From: CANLBN01 sp050633825
GTDB lineage: Bacteria > Pseudomonadota > Gammaproteobacteria > Pseudomonadales > Cellvibrionaceae
DNA length: 64,000 nucleotides
Assembly: GCA_050633825.1 (NCBI GenBank)
Contig: JBOEHG010000013.1
Location: forward strand, 21,504-85,503
Reading direction: 5' to 3'
Position numbers and translations under genes: made by a program. Shown here piece after piece: positions 25,716-37,351 of this stretch (position 1 is its first letter; the number at the start of each line of letters is the position of its first letter). The notes beneath the pieces were generated by a model, which was given only the letters and a program-made list of their open reading frames with translations, had not been told where the DNA came from and did no database searches.

Positions 25716-27185
25716 ATGAGTGAAGCAGTGGAACAAGCACAAGGTGAAGAGCAGGTCGAATCCGTAAGTTTGCTGGATCAGGCGATACAGGCAACTAAAC
25801 AAACTGATAGTGAAGAAGCGCAAGCCTTATTAAAGACGTTAACTGAAGAAGCTATGAAGGGTACTGTTACCTGGAATAAGAATCTAATGGTAACCTTTAA
25901 AAAAGCGATTGCGACGATTGATGCTGCGATTAGTGAGCAGCTGCGTGAAGTAATGCACAATGATCGTTTCCAGACATTAGAAGGTTCTTGGCGTGGAGCT
26001 CACTATTTAGTGATGAACTCTGAAACAAGCAAAACATTAAAATTAAAAATGTTTAATGTGAGCAAAAAAGAATTAGCTAAAGACTTGTCGCGTGCGGTTG
26101 AATTTGACCAAAGTCAGACCTTCAAAAAATTGTATGAGAATGAGTTTGGCTCTCCCGGTGGTGAACCTTATGGTGCCTTGGTAGGTGATTATCAATTCTC
26201 TAACCATCCAGATGACATTGAATTGCTTAGCAATATGTCCAATGTTTCTGCAGCGGCATTCTGCCCATTCCTAACGGCATCAAGCCCAGATTTCTTTGGT
26301 TTTGATGATTGGTCGGAGCTTTCTAAGCCTCGTGATTTGGCTAAGATTTTTGATTCGGCAGAATATGTTAAATGGCGTTCTTTCCGTGAATCTGATGATT
26401 CTCGTTTTGTTACAATGGCGATGCCCCGTACGCTTTCTCGTATGCCTTACGGTGAAGATACCAAGCCAATTGAAGAATTTTCTTATGAAGAGTTTGCGGG
26501 TATTGAAAAGCCTGAGTCTGAAAATTATTGCTGGTCTAGCGCAGCCTATGTGTTAGGCGCACGTATGACGAACGCTTTTGCTCAATATGGTTGGTGTACT
26601 GCTATTCGTGGCGCAGAAGGTGGCGGTCGTGTAGATGATCTGCCAGTTCACTTGACGACAACAGATGATGGTGATGTTGACATGCAGTGTCCAACTGAAA
26701 TTGCTATTACAGATCGTCGTGAAGCAGAATTAAGTGGTCTTGGTTTTATGCCTCTATCTCACTATAAAAATACTGATTACGCAGTATTCTTTGGTGGTCA
26801 GACAACACAGAAGCCAGCGATTTATGATAATCATGATGCCACTGCAAATGCGGCAATTTCTTCTCGCTTGCCTTACATTATGGCAACTTCGCGTATTGCG
26901 CATTATTTGAAAGTAATGGCTCGTGATAAAATCGGTAGCTTTATGGAAGCTGAAGATATGCAGCAATGGTTGAACCGTTGGATTAACAATTATGTTAATG
27001 CCAGTGAAGAAGGTGGTCAGGATATGCGTGCTCAGTATCCTTTGCGCGAAGCGAAGATTCAAGTGCAGCCAGTTCCTGGAAGCCCGGGTTCCTACAGTGC
27101 TGTTGCTTGGTTACGTCCATGGTTACAAATGGAAGAGCTAACAACATCATTGCGTATGGTTGCTCGCATTCCAGAAATGAAGTAA
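25716..27185 (+). CDS. tssC: T6SS contractile sheath large subunit TssC
   Basis: 489 residues with canonical TssC segments: FQTLEGSWRGAHYLV, FGSPGGEPYGALVGDY, GWCTAIRGAEGGGRVDDLP, and MARDKIGSFMEAEDMQQWLN near the end. It is the main sheath protein with TssB. A strong 14-bp hairpin follows the gene at 27196-27225, where sheath stoichiometry must be uncoupled from lower-abundance baseplate proteins. A second TssC-like gene lies downstream. Confidence 0.96.
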   Translation: MSEAVEQAQGEEQVESVSLLDQAIQATKQTDSEEAQALLKTLTEEAMKGTVTWNKNLMVTFKKAIATIDAAISEQLREVMHNDRFQTLEGSWRGAHYLVMNSETSKTLKLKMFNVSKKELAKDLSRAVEFDQSQTFKKLYENEFGSPGGEPYGALVGDYQFSNHPDDIELLSNMSNVSAAAFCPFLTASSPDFFGFDDWSELSKPRDLAKIFDSAEYVKWRSFRESDDSRFVTMAMPRTLSRMPYGEDTKPIEEFSYEEFAGIEKPESENYCWSSAAYVLGARMTNAFAQYGWCTAIRGAEGGGRVDDLPVHLTTTDDGDVDMQCPTEIAITDRREAELSGLGFMPLSHYKNTDYAVFFGGQTTQKPAIYDNHDATANAAISSRLPYIMATSRIAHYLKVMARDKIGSFMEAEDMQQWLNRWINNYVNASEEGGQDMRAQYPLREAKIQVQPVPGSPGSYSAVAWLRPWLQMEELTTSLRMVARIPEMK

Positions 27186-27195
27186 CACCTCAATT

Positions 27196-27225
27196 ACAAC
27201 ATCAGAGCATTTGCTCTGGTGTTGT
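27196..27225 (+). terminator. Strong intra-operon hairpin after tssC
   Basis: ACAACATCAGAGCA (27196-27209) pairs with TGCTCTGGTGTTGT (27212-27225): 14 potential pairs with one T-G wobble, and a tiny loop. No long T-run follows, so a full rho-independent stop is doubtful. It is better read as an attenuator or 3'-end stabiliser for the tssBC mRNA. Confidence 0.6.
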
Positions 27226-27255
27226 ATCTCAAAATAAAGATATAGGGATATAACT

Positions 27256-27393
27256 ATGTTCAAACAAAATTTTTCAATCGTTAAATGTGGCGCGATAAAA
27301 TGTCTGTTAGTTGATCATCGTTTAATAAGACTTGGCGCACAAACCATATTCCTCAAACCTCATAAAATACTCGTAAATAAAATTAAGCTTTGA
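27256..27393 (+). CDS. Possible 45-residue small protein
   Basis: The frame begins ATG TTC AAA CAA and ends in TGA at 27391. It has an AGGGA-like ribosome site at the right distance. The product (start MFKQNFSIVK, end LVNKIKL) is basic with two Cys and has no recognised family. It lies in the gap between tssC and tssC2. It could equally be chance; coding is not proven. Confidence 0.25.
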   Translation: MFKQNFSIVKCGAIKCLLVDHRLIRLGAQTIFLKPHKILVNKIKL

Positions 27394-27513
27394 GTTATCA
27401 ATGTAAAAATAGCTTGTAATAAAGAATGTTTTGAGCTGTTTTTCCATTGGCATCTTTTAAGAGCCAGACAAGGAAGCAATTTTTAATGATCAGACTAGAG
27501 GATAATATCTAAA

Positions 27514-29055
27514 ATGTTAGATATTACATCATACAAAGAAGAAGTTATTGAAACTGAGGTGCAAGAAACTGCTGCGCCCAATGTTGATAGCTTGCTTTCT
27601 CAATGCATGGATAGTGCGGGTGATATCCACGTCGATCGATGTGTTAGTGATTGGTTGTATGCCTCTATCGCATCTTCTAAAAATCGTTCTAAAGAACAGC
27701 TTCAATATATTGCTCAACAAGCTTTATTGTCTATTAGTAAGGCTATCAATCAGCAGTTAGATGAAATTCTGCATCATCCTCGTTTTAAACAATTAGAAGC
27801 TTCTTGGCGTGGTCTGGAATATTTGGCCAATGTTGAAGCTGATTATGATGAGAACTTAACAATTAAAGTTAAGGTCTTAAATGTAGGTTGGAAAGAGTTG
27901 GGTAAAGATTTAACGCGAGCAATTGAATTCGATCAAAGCAGTATATTTAAACGAGTCTACAGCGATGAGTTCGATACTCCTGGAGGTGAGCCTTTTGGTG
28001 TCTTATTAGGTGATTATGCAGTTACTCATCGTGCCAGACCGGGTAACCCTGCTAATGATGTTGAAGTGATTAAACATATAGCCGATATTGCTACTGCGGC
28101 CCTGTGTCCTTTTATTACAGGTGTCGATTCTTCCCTTTTTGGTTTAGATAGCCTTAGGGAGCTAGGTTACCCATTAAATTTATCATCCGTATTTGAGCAA
28201 AAAGAATATTTTCAATGGAATAAATTACGTGCCTATGAAGGTACTCGTTTTGTTGGTTTAACCTTGCCAGATATGTTGATGCGCCGCCCCTACAATGATA
28301 ACAATACCCGCCGAGAAGATTTTTTCTATCGAGAGCGAGCAGAAGATGTCGACAAGGATTTCTTATGGGGTAATTCCTGTTATGCCTTCGGCAGTGTGTT
28401 AATAAGAGCTTTTGCTAATACGGGTTGGTTTGCCGATATTCGTGGCGGTGTGCATGACTTTGGCGAGGGTGGTGTAGTCCGTCATCTTAATTATGCAGAA
28501 CATCGTTTTGAAAAAAATAATATTAGCCCGAGACCAGCGACTATTGCCCAGGTTGATGATTTCCTCGAGCGAGAACTAAGTGACTTGGGTTTTATTCCAT
28601 TGTGTAGCTATCACAGTGTAGAAAATAGTGTTTTTTATAGTAATAGCTCGCTACATAAATCTGCCGAGTATACATCTGAGATTGCTACCGCAAATGCCAA
28701 ACTATCTGCAATGATTCAATATATGATGTGCGTTTCTCGGTTTGGGCACTATGTAAAAGTCATTGGGCGAGACAAAATTGGTAGCTTTATTGGCCCGGAA
28801 GAGTGTCAACGAGTTTTTCAAAATTGGTTAAATCAATATACAACATCGAGTGAAACTAACTCCTCTGAATTAAAAGCTCGATACCCCTTAAGTATGAGTA
28901 AAGTAGAAGTTAAAGAGAAAATTGGGAGCCCTGGTTATTACAGTTGTGTGATGCATTTGCAGCCCCATTTTCAATTGGATCAATTGGTTTCATCTATCAA
29001 ATTAATTACAGAACTTGCAGTCGGAACGACAACCGCTCCTGCACCCACGTTATAA
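27514..29055 (+). CDS. Second TssC-family sheath protein (TssC2/ImpD type)
   Basis: 513 residues, clearly a TssC paralogue: FKQLEASWRGLEYLA, FDTPGGEPFGVLLGDY, GWFADIRGGVHDFGEGG and GRDKIGSFIGPEECQRVFQ match the equivalent segments of the neighbouring TssC, but identity is only moderate. It has an extra N-terminal stretch. Loci with paired tssC genes (impC/impD of Rhizobium; TssC40/TssC41 of Agrobacterium) show the same order followed by impE/tagJ. It may form mixed sheaths or a distinct sheath part. Confidence 0.88.
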   Translation: MLDITSYKEEVIETEVQETAAPNVDSLLSQCMDSAGDIHVDRCVSDWLYASIASSKNRSKEQLQYIAQQALLSISKAINQQLDEILHHPRFKQLEASWRGLEYLANVEADYDENLTIKVKVLNVGWKELGKDLTRAIEFDQSSIFKRVYSDEFDTPGGEPFGVLLGDYAVTHRARPGNPANDVEVIKHIADIATAALCPFITGVDSSLFGLDSLRELGYPLNLSSVFEQKEYFQWNKLRAYEGTRFVGLTLPDMLMRRPYNDNNTRREDFFYRERAEDVDKDFLWGNSCYAFGSVLIRAFANTGWFADIRGGVHDFGEGGVVRHLNYAEHRFEKNNISPRPATIAQVDDFLERELSDLGFIPLCSYHSVENSVFYSNSSLHKSAEYTSEIATANAKLSAMIQYMMCVSRFGHYVKVIGRDKIGSFIGPEECQRVFQNWLNQYTTSSETNSSELKARYPLSMSKVEVKEKIGSPGYYSCVMHLQPHFQLDQLVSSIKLITELAVGTTTAPAPTL

Positions 29056-29080
29056 AATAATTTACAAGAGGTTAATTATT

Positions 29081-29911
29081 ATGTCATCACTTAGCGCAGA
29101 AGAATATTTTCAACAAGGAAAATTAGATTTAGCTATGTCCGCTGCTGCCGAACAGGTTAGGGATAATCCCGATGATGAGCAAGTGCGTACTTTTTTTGTA
29201 GAGTTACTTTGTGTCAAAGGCGAATACGAACGTGCTGATGCACAGTTGAACGCTTTAATGACATTAAAGCCAGACCTTGCTTTGGCTGTGGCAACTTGGA
29301 GGCAGTTAATTCATGCTGCACAAATACGATCTGACGTTTATCAGTTAAAGGCCAAGCCGGAAGTAATTGATACGCCAACAGACTCGATTAAAAATGCATT
29401 GGATATCCTAGTCGCTTTAGATGAAAAAGATGAAGACCGGATTTCTCAACTAGTTGAAAATATCGATGATGATAAAAAAGTAAGTCAATTCTTAGTCAAT
29501 AATGATGGGCCAGCATTACTACGTGATTTGGACGACATAACGGCTAATATTTTTGAGTTGTTGGGTACAAATGGTAAATACTTTTGGGTTGATTTTTCAC
29601 AGGTTGTAGAAATTGAATTCTCAAAACCCACCCGCATTTTAGATGTGCTATGGCGTAAGGCAAATATTGTTCTAACAAATGGTACTGAAGGCGAAGTTTA
29701 CTTGCCAACAACCTATCCTATGCTGTCGGATGATGACGCTGCCCTTGGTAAGAAAACAGAATGGCAGCAGTCTTTCTCACTTTATCAGGGTATTGGTTTG
29801 AAAACCTGGTTATACGGCGACAATGAGTTGACGATTAATGAAATAGATTCATTAAAAAACATGGCTCATAGCACGGATGATGCGGTCAAAAATGAGGTCG
29901 CAGAAGGTTAA
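29081..29911 (+). CDS. tagJ: T6SS accessory protein TagJ (ImpE/SciE)
   Basis: 276 residues from the ATG at 29081, preceded by AAGAGG; an upstream in-frame start at 29015 lies inside tssC2 and is rejected. The N-terminal TPR-like helices (EEYFQQGKLDLAMSAAAEQVR, PDDEQVRTFFVELLCVKGEYERA) and the C-terminal ImpE domain (WVDFSQVVEIEFSKPTRILDVLWRKA split over the expected region) match TagJ. TagJ binds the TssB N-terminus and replaces a TssC-linked recruitment route to ClpV in some T6SS clades. Confidence 0.92.
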   Translation: MSSLSAEEYFQQGKLDLAMSAAAEQVRDNPDDEQVRTFFVELLCVKGEYERADAQLNALMTLKPDLALAVATWRQLIHAAQIRSDVYQLKAKPEVIDTPTDSIKNALDILVALDEKDEDRISQLVENIDDDKKVSQFLVNNDGPALLRDLDDITANIFELLGTNGKYFWVDFSQVVEIEFSKPTRILDVLWRKANIVLTNGTEGEVYLPTTYPMLSDDDAALGKKTEWQQSFSLYQGIGLKTWLYGDNELTINEIDSLKNMAHSTDDAVKNEVAEG

Positions 29912-29916
29912 TTTAT

Positions 29917-30414
29917 ATGGCTAGGGTTAAAACAGACCAGCCAGCTTTACCATCATTGCTGGATCGACTTATTGATGAGGATCCCGATAGTTATATAACG
30001 GCGCCGAAGACCTACGGCGTCTTATTGAGTGATATAAAAGCCAGCATTCGCCGTGATTTAGAGTGCTTGCTCAATACTCGGTTATATCGTCAGGAGGTAC
30101 CGGAAAAATTTGAAGAATTGGATGTTTCTATTGTCAATTATGGTCTTCCCGACTTCAGTGTTATTCAATTGGGTTCTGATGAGGGTAAGGAAAAATTTAG
30201 AAATAAAGTTCAGCATATTATAGAAAAGTTTGAGCCTAGGTTTAGGCGAGTTGTTGTTGAATTAGAGCAAATTGGTGAAGAGTATGAAAGGACACTGTAT
30301 TTGAAAATTTCTGCTGTATTAATGATTGACCCAGATCCTATTCCGTTGCTATTTGATTCGCGAGTAAAAACAATGGATAAGGCTGTACGCCTGAGAGAAA
30401 TTAATCATGGATGA
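29917..30414 (+). CDS. tssE: T6SS baseplate protein TssE (gp25-like)
   Basis: 165 residues. The gp25/lysozyme-like wedge domain is visible: SLLDRLIDEDP at the start, SIRRDLECLLNTR, then SIVNYGLPDFS. TssE caps the sheath at the baseplate with TssF and TssG. Its stop overlaps the tssF start by 8 bases (ATGGATGA), indicating coupling. Confidence 0.94.
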   Translation: MARVKTDQPALPSLLDRLIDEDPDSYITAPKTYGVLLSDIKASIRRDLECLLNTRLYRQEVPEKFEELDVSIVNYGLPDFSVIQLGSDEGKEKFRNKVQHIIEKFEPRFRRVVVELEQIGEEYERTLYLKISAVLMIDPDPIPLLFDSRVKTMDKAVRLREINHG

Positions 30415-32230
30415 CGTTTTATTATCCTATTACAATCGTGAGCTCAATTATGTGCGTAAATTAGGCGCAGAGTTCTCTGAAAAATACCCTAAGATTGCAG
30501 GACGCCTACGCTTAGATAAAGAGGTTGTTGAAGACCCACATGTTTCACGCCTTATTGAATCGTTTGCTTTTTTAACGGCTCGTATCCGGCATTCTCTTGA
30601 TGATAGCTTTCCTGAGTTAACAGAAGCATTGATGGGGATACTCTACCCTGATTATCATGCGCCGCTGCCATCAATGAGTATTACTCAGTTTAATTTGTTG
30701 CCGCACTTGTTTCAGAAAATGACAATCCCAAAAGGAGAATCATTAAGGGTAGAAACTGCATCGGGCGATTCATGTTATTACAAAACTTGTCATGATGTTT
30801 CCGTATTACCTATAGAAATTAATAGCTGCTCACTTTATAACTTACCCGTTAAAGCACCTTCTTTACCGGATGATATTCAGCGATCGAAAACAATACAGTC
30901 GCTCTTGAAATTGAAAATATCACCCTCTGAAGAAGAAGGCGGTTTTGATGTTGATGATGATAAGCTGAGGATGTATATCAATGCACAGCCTAATATAGCG
31001 TTTAAACTTCGTGAATATTTGTCAAACAATGTGATCGGCATTTCTATTGCAAGGGATGCGTTTGATGAAGCTCCTTTATTTTTATCGCCAGATGTGATTC
31101 TATCTTGTGGCTTTAGTGATGAAGAGTCTGTAATTGACTTTGATGGTCGTGCCTCGTCAGCACATCAGTTGTTAACAGAATACTTTTTACTTCCTCAAAA
31201 ATTTTTATTCTTTGAATTAACAGGTATTAAAGAAAGTTGGGATAAATATAGTGAAGGTTTTGATGTCTATATTTATTTTGATGAAACCAATATGGAGTTA
31301 ATAAGAGGTGTCGATGACAGTACATTGTTATTAGGCTGTGTTCCTGTTGTTAATTTATTTGATAGCGGTAGTGAGCCTATACAAGCTTCTGAGATTAATA
31401 GCGAAGTGATGTTGCATGTGTCTGATCAATATACTCGCTCCGCTGATGTTCATCGAATTAAAGACGTTTATGCTATTAATGCTCAAGGTGAACGACAAGA
31501 AATACTACCTTTCTATGGTAGTCATATTACTAATGATGAAGATGCTATTTATTGGTCGGTGCGCCGTGAAAACTCATCATGGCAGCATGGGATTGTTAGT
31601 CATGGTACGGATAGTTACCTGAACTTTGTTGATAAAGACTATAAAGTAGTATCGCCGGATAGTGACTGGATTATTAACGCAAATTTATCTTGTACTAATA
31701 GAGATCTTCCCAACACGCTACCATTTGGCCCTAATCAGCCAAGTATTTATTTTATGGAAGGCGGTGCAGGCCTTAGAATTAATTGTTTAACACCGCCAAC
31801 ACCCACCATACAGCCTAAGTTGAATGAGGCAACCCGTTGGCAACTGGTTACTCAATTGTCGCTACAGCATTTCTCAAATGAAGATGGTTTGCTGAAGTTA
31901 AAGGAAACATTGCGTTTATATAATTTTAATGATTCTAAAGATGTCTCATCGCTTATTGATGGTATGACAAGTTTAGATTCAGAAGTAATAACTGCTAGAG
32001 TGATGGATAATGGACGATCTGCAATGTGTCAGGGTACACATTTCATTCTGACCTGTGATGAAAGCTTTTATACGGGGAGTAGTTTGTATTTGTTTGGTCT
32101 TGTAATGGATGAATTTTTATCTCAATTTTGTGCTATCAATACATTTACTCAGCTTTCGATCAAAACAACTAAGAATTTTAGAATTGAGCTGGAATGGCCG
32201 CCGAGGACTGGATGTCAACCCTTAATTTAA
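30407..32230 (+). CDS. tssF: T6SS baseplate protein TssF
   Basis: 607 residues, normal length. The N-terminus carries the family hallmarks LLSYYNRELNYVRKLGAEFS, KYPKIAGRLRL, DPHVSRLIESFAFLTARI and LYPDYHAPLPSMSI. TssF with TssG and TssE forms the baseplate wedge (gp6/gp7/gp25-like). It overlaps tssE upstream and tssG downstream. Confidence 0.95.
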   Translation: MDDVLLSYYNRELNYVRKLGAEFSEKYPKIAGRLRLDKEVVEDPHVSRLIESFAFLTARIRHSLDDSFPELTEALMGILYPDYHAPLPSMSITQFNLLPHLFQKMTIPKGESLRVETASGDSCYYKTCHDVSVLPIEINSCSLYNLPVKAPSLPDDIQRSKTIQSLLKLKISPSEEEGGFDVDDDKLRMYINAQPNIAFKLREYLSNNVIGISIARDAFDEAPLFLSPDVILSCGFSDEESVIDFDGRASSAHQLLTEYFLLPQKFLFFELTGIKESWDKYSEGFDVYIYFDETNMELIRGVDDSTLLLGCVPVVNLFDSGSEPIQASEINSEVMLHVSDQYTRSADVHRIKDVYAINAQGERQEILPFYGSHITNDEDAIYWSVRRENSSWQHGIVSHGTDSYLNFVDKDYKVVSPDSDWIINANLSCTNRDLPNTLPFGPNQPSIYFMEGGAGLRINCLTPPTPTIQPKLNEATRWQLVTQLSLQHFSNEDGLLKLKETLRLYNFNDSKDVSSLIDGMTSLDSEVITARVMDNGRSAMCQGTHFILTCDESFYTGSSLYLFGLVMDEFLSQFCAINTFTQLSIKTTKNFRIELEWPPRTGCQPLI

Positions 32231-33213
32231 AGAATCAATATGATGGTCAGCTAGAAAGGGAAGATTTTTTTTCCCTTGTTCGTCAATATGAGCGTAATCA
32301 CGCTTATGATAGTAAGCAGATGGGTGTTGCTTGTTCTAAGATTGGTGAAGATGGGCCGCCCACTAATGAAGTTATCCGGTTTAAATCGGTTAGTTCATTA
32401 GGTTTTAGTCTAGATGCTATTCGTAATGTAAATCTAGACCCGGACAAGCCAGATCATTATGAATTACTTGTGAGTTTTATGGGCTTGCTAGGTTCTACGG
32501 GTGTACTTCCTCAGCATTATATAAAACTATCTCTTGAGCGAATTAAACACGGCGATTATGCCCTGTCAGAGTTTATAGGGTTGTTTGAACATCGATTAAT
32601 TTCTCTTTATTACAAAGCGTGGGGGAAATACAAACTACCTGTTCAATATGAGTGTTCTTCACAAGAGGGTGAGGATGACTTCTCAAAAGCCTTAAAAGGC
32701 TTCTCTGGTTTTTATCGAGGGAAGGCGCTGCAACTATATTATTCTGGACATTATTCAAAAAATAATAGGCCTTTGTCTAACTTGAAGAAAATGGTCTCGG
32801 AATTTCTCGATGCAGAGGTTTTAGTTGAATCTATGGTTGGCCGTTGGCTACCGATTAACAAGCGAGATCGCTGTTTATCCGGTATTAGAGGTAAAAATCA
32901 TCAACTAGGAGCGGGTGTCATTTTAGGTAAGCGTTATTGGGATATTCAATCAAAAATTATTATCTGTATAAACAATATCACTATGCAGCAATATGAAGCG
33001 CTGCAGCCTGATCAAGCGCTTTATAAATTATTAGCATTTGCGGTTAATGCATATGTTCCTACACATATTACCGTCTGTTTTGAATTTAGAGTTAAATCTC
33101 ATCAGCATGAATTAACGCGAATAGGTAAAGGTTGTCAGTTAGCCAGAAATACATGGTTAATGAGTCACCCCAAAGATATTTTAGTATCAAAAAGATTATT
33201 ACTTAGAAAATAA
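32194..33213 (+). CDS. tssG: T6SS baseplate protein TssG
   Basis: 339 residues. Family-like features are the N-terminal FFSLVRQYER segment, VIRFKSVSSLGFS, LLVSFMGLLGSTGVLPQHY and the C-terminal LGAGVILGKRYWDIQSK. TssG completes the TssEFG wedge. The reading frame overlaps the tssF end by 37 bases. A second ATG at 32212 would shorten it by 6 residues and is equally plausible; neither has a strong ribosome site. Confidence 0.93.
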   Translation: MAAEDWMSTLNLKNQYDGQLEREDFFSLVRQYERNHAYDSKQMGVACSKIGEDGPPTNEVIRFKSVSSLGFSLDAIRNVNLDPDKPDHYELLVSFMGLLGSTGVLPQHYIKLSLERIKHGDYALSEFIGLFEHRLISLYYKAWGKYKLPVQYECSSQEGEDDFSKALKGFSGFYRGKALQLYYSGHYSKNNRPLSNLKKMVSEFLDAEVLVESMVGRWLPINKRDRCLSGIRGKNHQLGAGVILGKRYWDIQSKIIICINNITMQQYEALQPDQALYKLLAFAVNAYVPTHITVCFEFRVKSHQHELTRIGKGCQLARNTWLMSHPKDILVSKRLLLRK

Positions 33214-33217
33214 ATAA

Positions 33218-35837
<2,620 letters not shown>

Positions 35838-35913
35838 TAAATGTTGATTAGGCGACAGAAAATTATGAACTACCGCACAGTTTTTGATTTTTTGCTGGTG
35901 TAATCTTCACGAG

Positions 35914-35933
35914 GTTTTAGAAGGTTCTAAAAC
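35914..35933 (+). promoter_or_regulatory. 20-bp palindrome upstream of hcp
   Basis: GTTTTAGAA-GG-TTCTAAAAC is an inverted repeat with 9-bp arms, 52 bases before the hcp ATG. The 2-base centre argues for a DNA operator or a processed hairpin. hcp needs much higher expression than tssH, so a separate control element here is sensible. Confidence 0.45.
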
Positions 35934-35984
35934 TATTTTAAATAACTTATTTTTTTAAATTGATAAGGAAAAAGGAACATAATT

Positions 35985-36473
35985 ATGTCTATTTTTGTAA
36001 ACTACGAAGGAATTAAAGGTGAGTCTTCTGATAGCGGTCATAAAGATTGGATGGATGTGGAATCCGTATCTTGGGGCGTTGGTCGTCAAATCACTTCTTC
36101 AACTTCAACGCAAGGTGACCGTGAGTCATCTAACGCTGTAATCAATGATTTACAAATCACTCGTTTCATGGACAGCTCTACTCCTAAGGTTTTCATTGAA
36201 TCTTGCTGTGGTACTGGTAAAGAAGTAAAAATTCACCTAACTAAGACTGGTACTGGTTCTGGTACTGACACTTACATGGAATACACTTTGAAAAATGCAT
36301 TGATCAGTAACTATACTGTTGACGCATCTTCACAAGGTACAGATCGTCCAAGTGAAACTATCACTATCAGCTTCATCGACGTAGAAGTTAAATACACTCC
36401 ATACGACGAAGACGGCAACGCTGAAGCAGCAATCGCTGTTGGCTTCGACACAGCTTCTAACGTTAAACGATAA
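35985..36473 (+). CDS. hcp: T6SS tube protein Hcp (TssD)
   Basis: 162 residues, the usual length. Hcp signatures are SIFVNYEGIKGES, HKDWMDVESVSWGVGRQ, LQITRFMDSSTPKVF and YTLKNALISNYTVDA. Hcp hexamers stack into the inner tube and are secreted. Codon choice shifts towards C-ending codons relative to neighbours, consistent with very high expression. A strong ribosome site (AAGGAAAAAGGA) precedes it and a rho-independent terminator follows. Confidence 0.97.
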   Translation: MSIFVNYEGIKGESSDSGHKDWMDVESVSWGVGRQITSSTSTQGDRESSNAVINDLQITRFMDSSTPKVFIESCCGTGKEVKIHLTKTGTGSGTDTYMEYTLKNALISNYTVDASSQGTDRPSETITISFIDVEVKYTPYDEDGNAEAAIAVGFDTASNVKR

Positions 36474-36492
36474 GTTAACGTTTTCAGCTAAG

Positions 36493-36526
36493 AAAACCAG
36501 TGCTCGAAAGAGCGCTGGTTTTTTTT
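36493..36526 (+). terminator. Rho-independent terminator after hcp
   Basis: AAAACCAGTGCTC, loop GAAA, GAGCGCTGGTTTT followed by more T residues. The stem has one T-G wobble and a GAAA tetraloop, a textbook intrinsic terminator ending the sheath/baseplate/hcp operon. Confidence 0.9.
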
Positions 36527-36976
36527 GTCTACAAGAATAGCTCACAACTTTTTGGTAAAAAACTTGCACAAAAAAATGTGTAATGGAGTGTAATTGAAAA
36601 AATAGTGATTGTAGTGTACCGGTATAGTCTGTCGAAAGCGTATTTCAAAAATTGCAAAGCTATATTTTGAAAGGTGTTGTGTTATTTATTTTAAGTTCCG
36701 TTACATAGAATAAGATGATAAATAATGTTTGTTAAAGATGGTCGATATGAACATAAATTTACTTGCTATGATCTTCGATATTTTTTGATAAGAGACTATA
36801 AAAGTTTCTCTGCTTTGTGTACTAAAAAGAATAAAATATAACAACGATTAGTTACACAATTAGTATCGGTGAATGGGCTATTGTGAACGTTACTATTACT
36901 GAAAATTAAATTCATAAAATAATTTTCAAATTGTTATAAGCTTGAGTCCGGCCTGAGGTCTTATTGCTAGTCAAGC
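36527..36976. other. Intergenic region between hcp and the Hcp-like gene
   Basis: This 450-base AT-rich stretch has no supported gene. A 38-codon frame at 36725-36841 (+) lacks a ribosome site and family resemblance. No terminator or strong promoter is evident. Confidence 0.4.
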
Positions 36977-37351
36977 TTAATCGGTAGGTGTTTTTGACTT
37001 GGCTATAATAATAACCTTTTCGTAATTTTTTTTGTTCTGTGGGTGGGCAGGGTGAATAGAGTAGTTGAGTACTTTTACTCCTTTTAATGTATACACCTTG
37101 TAATCAAGAGAGTTGGTTGACTGAGGTATCTCCAAGGTTAGTTCTTTAATGGGAATGTTATTATAAAGCCCTGCAAACATTAGTTCTTGTAAATAAGGCT
37201 CTTGGTGGCTTGTATCTAACCTGCGGACTAGTGTCAGTCTAATCGGGTATTCCTCGTCACTAGTATCCCAACTAACAAGGTCAATTTCGACCCAGTTGTC
37301 AGTATTGATTTCATTAGGCTTTTCGTCGAGCGGGTGTAAGTAAATCGCCAT
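36977..37351 (-). CDS. Divergent Hcp-like protein
   Basis: 124 residues with no signal peptide. Its order of segments follows Hcp: MAIYLHPL, WVEIDLVSWDTS (compare WMDVESVSWGVG), IRLTLVRRLDTSHQEPYLQEL (compare LQITRFMDSSTPKVFIESC), IKELTLEIPQ, and YKVYTLKGVKVLNYSIHPA (compare MEYTLKNALISNYTVDA). It is about 40 residues shorter than the neighbouring Hcp, with loops trimmed. It is probably a diverged Hcp-fold protein: a tube cap, chaperone-like adaptor or decoy. It sits convergent to hcp. The similarity was judged by eye. Confidence 0.65.
   Translation of the reverse strand: MAIYLHPLDEKPNEINTDNWVEIDLVSWDTSDEEYPIRLTLVRRLDTSHQEPYLQELMFAGLYNNIPIKELTLEIPQSTNSLDYKVYTLKGVKVLNYSIHPAHPQNKKNYEKVIIIAKSKTPTD

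Larger units (their letters stand above)
27186..27513 (+). other. tssC-tssC2 intergenic region
   Basis: This 328-base gap interrupts an otherwise tight operon. It contains the hairpin at 27196-27225 and a 45-codon frame at 27256-27393. The remaining ~120 bases before tssC2 are AT-rich with no clear promoter, though a secondary promoter for the baseplate genes could lie here. Confidence 0.5.

Noticed and set aside
36725..36841. 38-codon ORF between hcp and the Hcp-like gene
   Set aside because: Weak start context and no similarity; kept only as a note in the region description.
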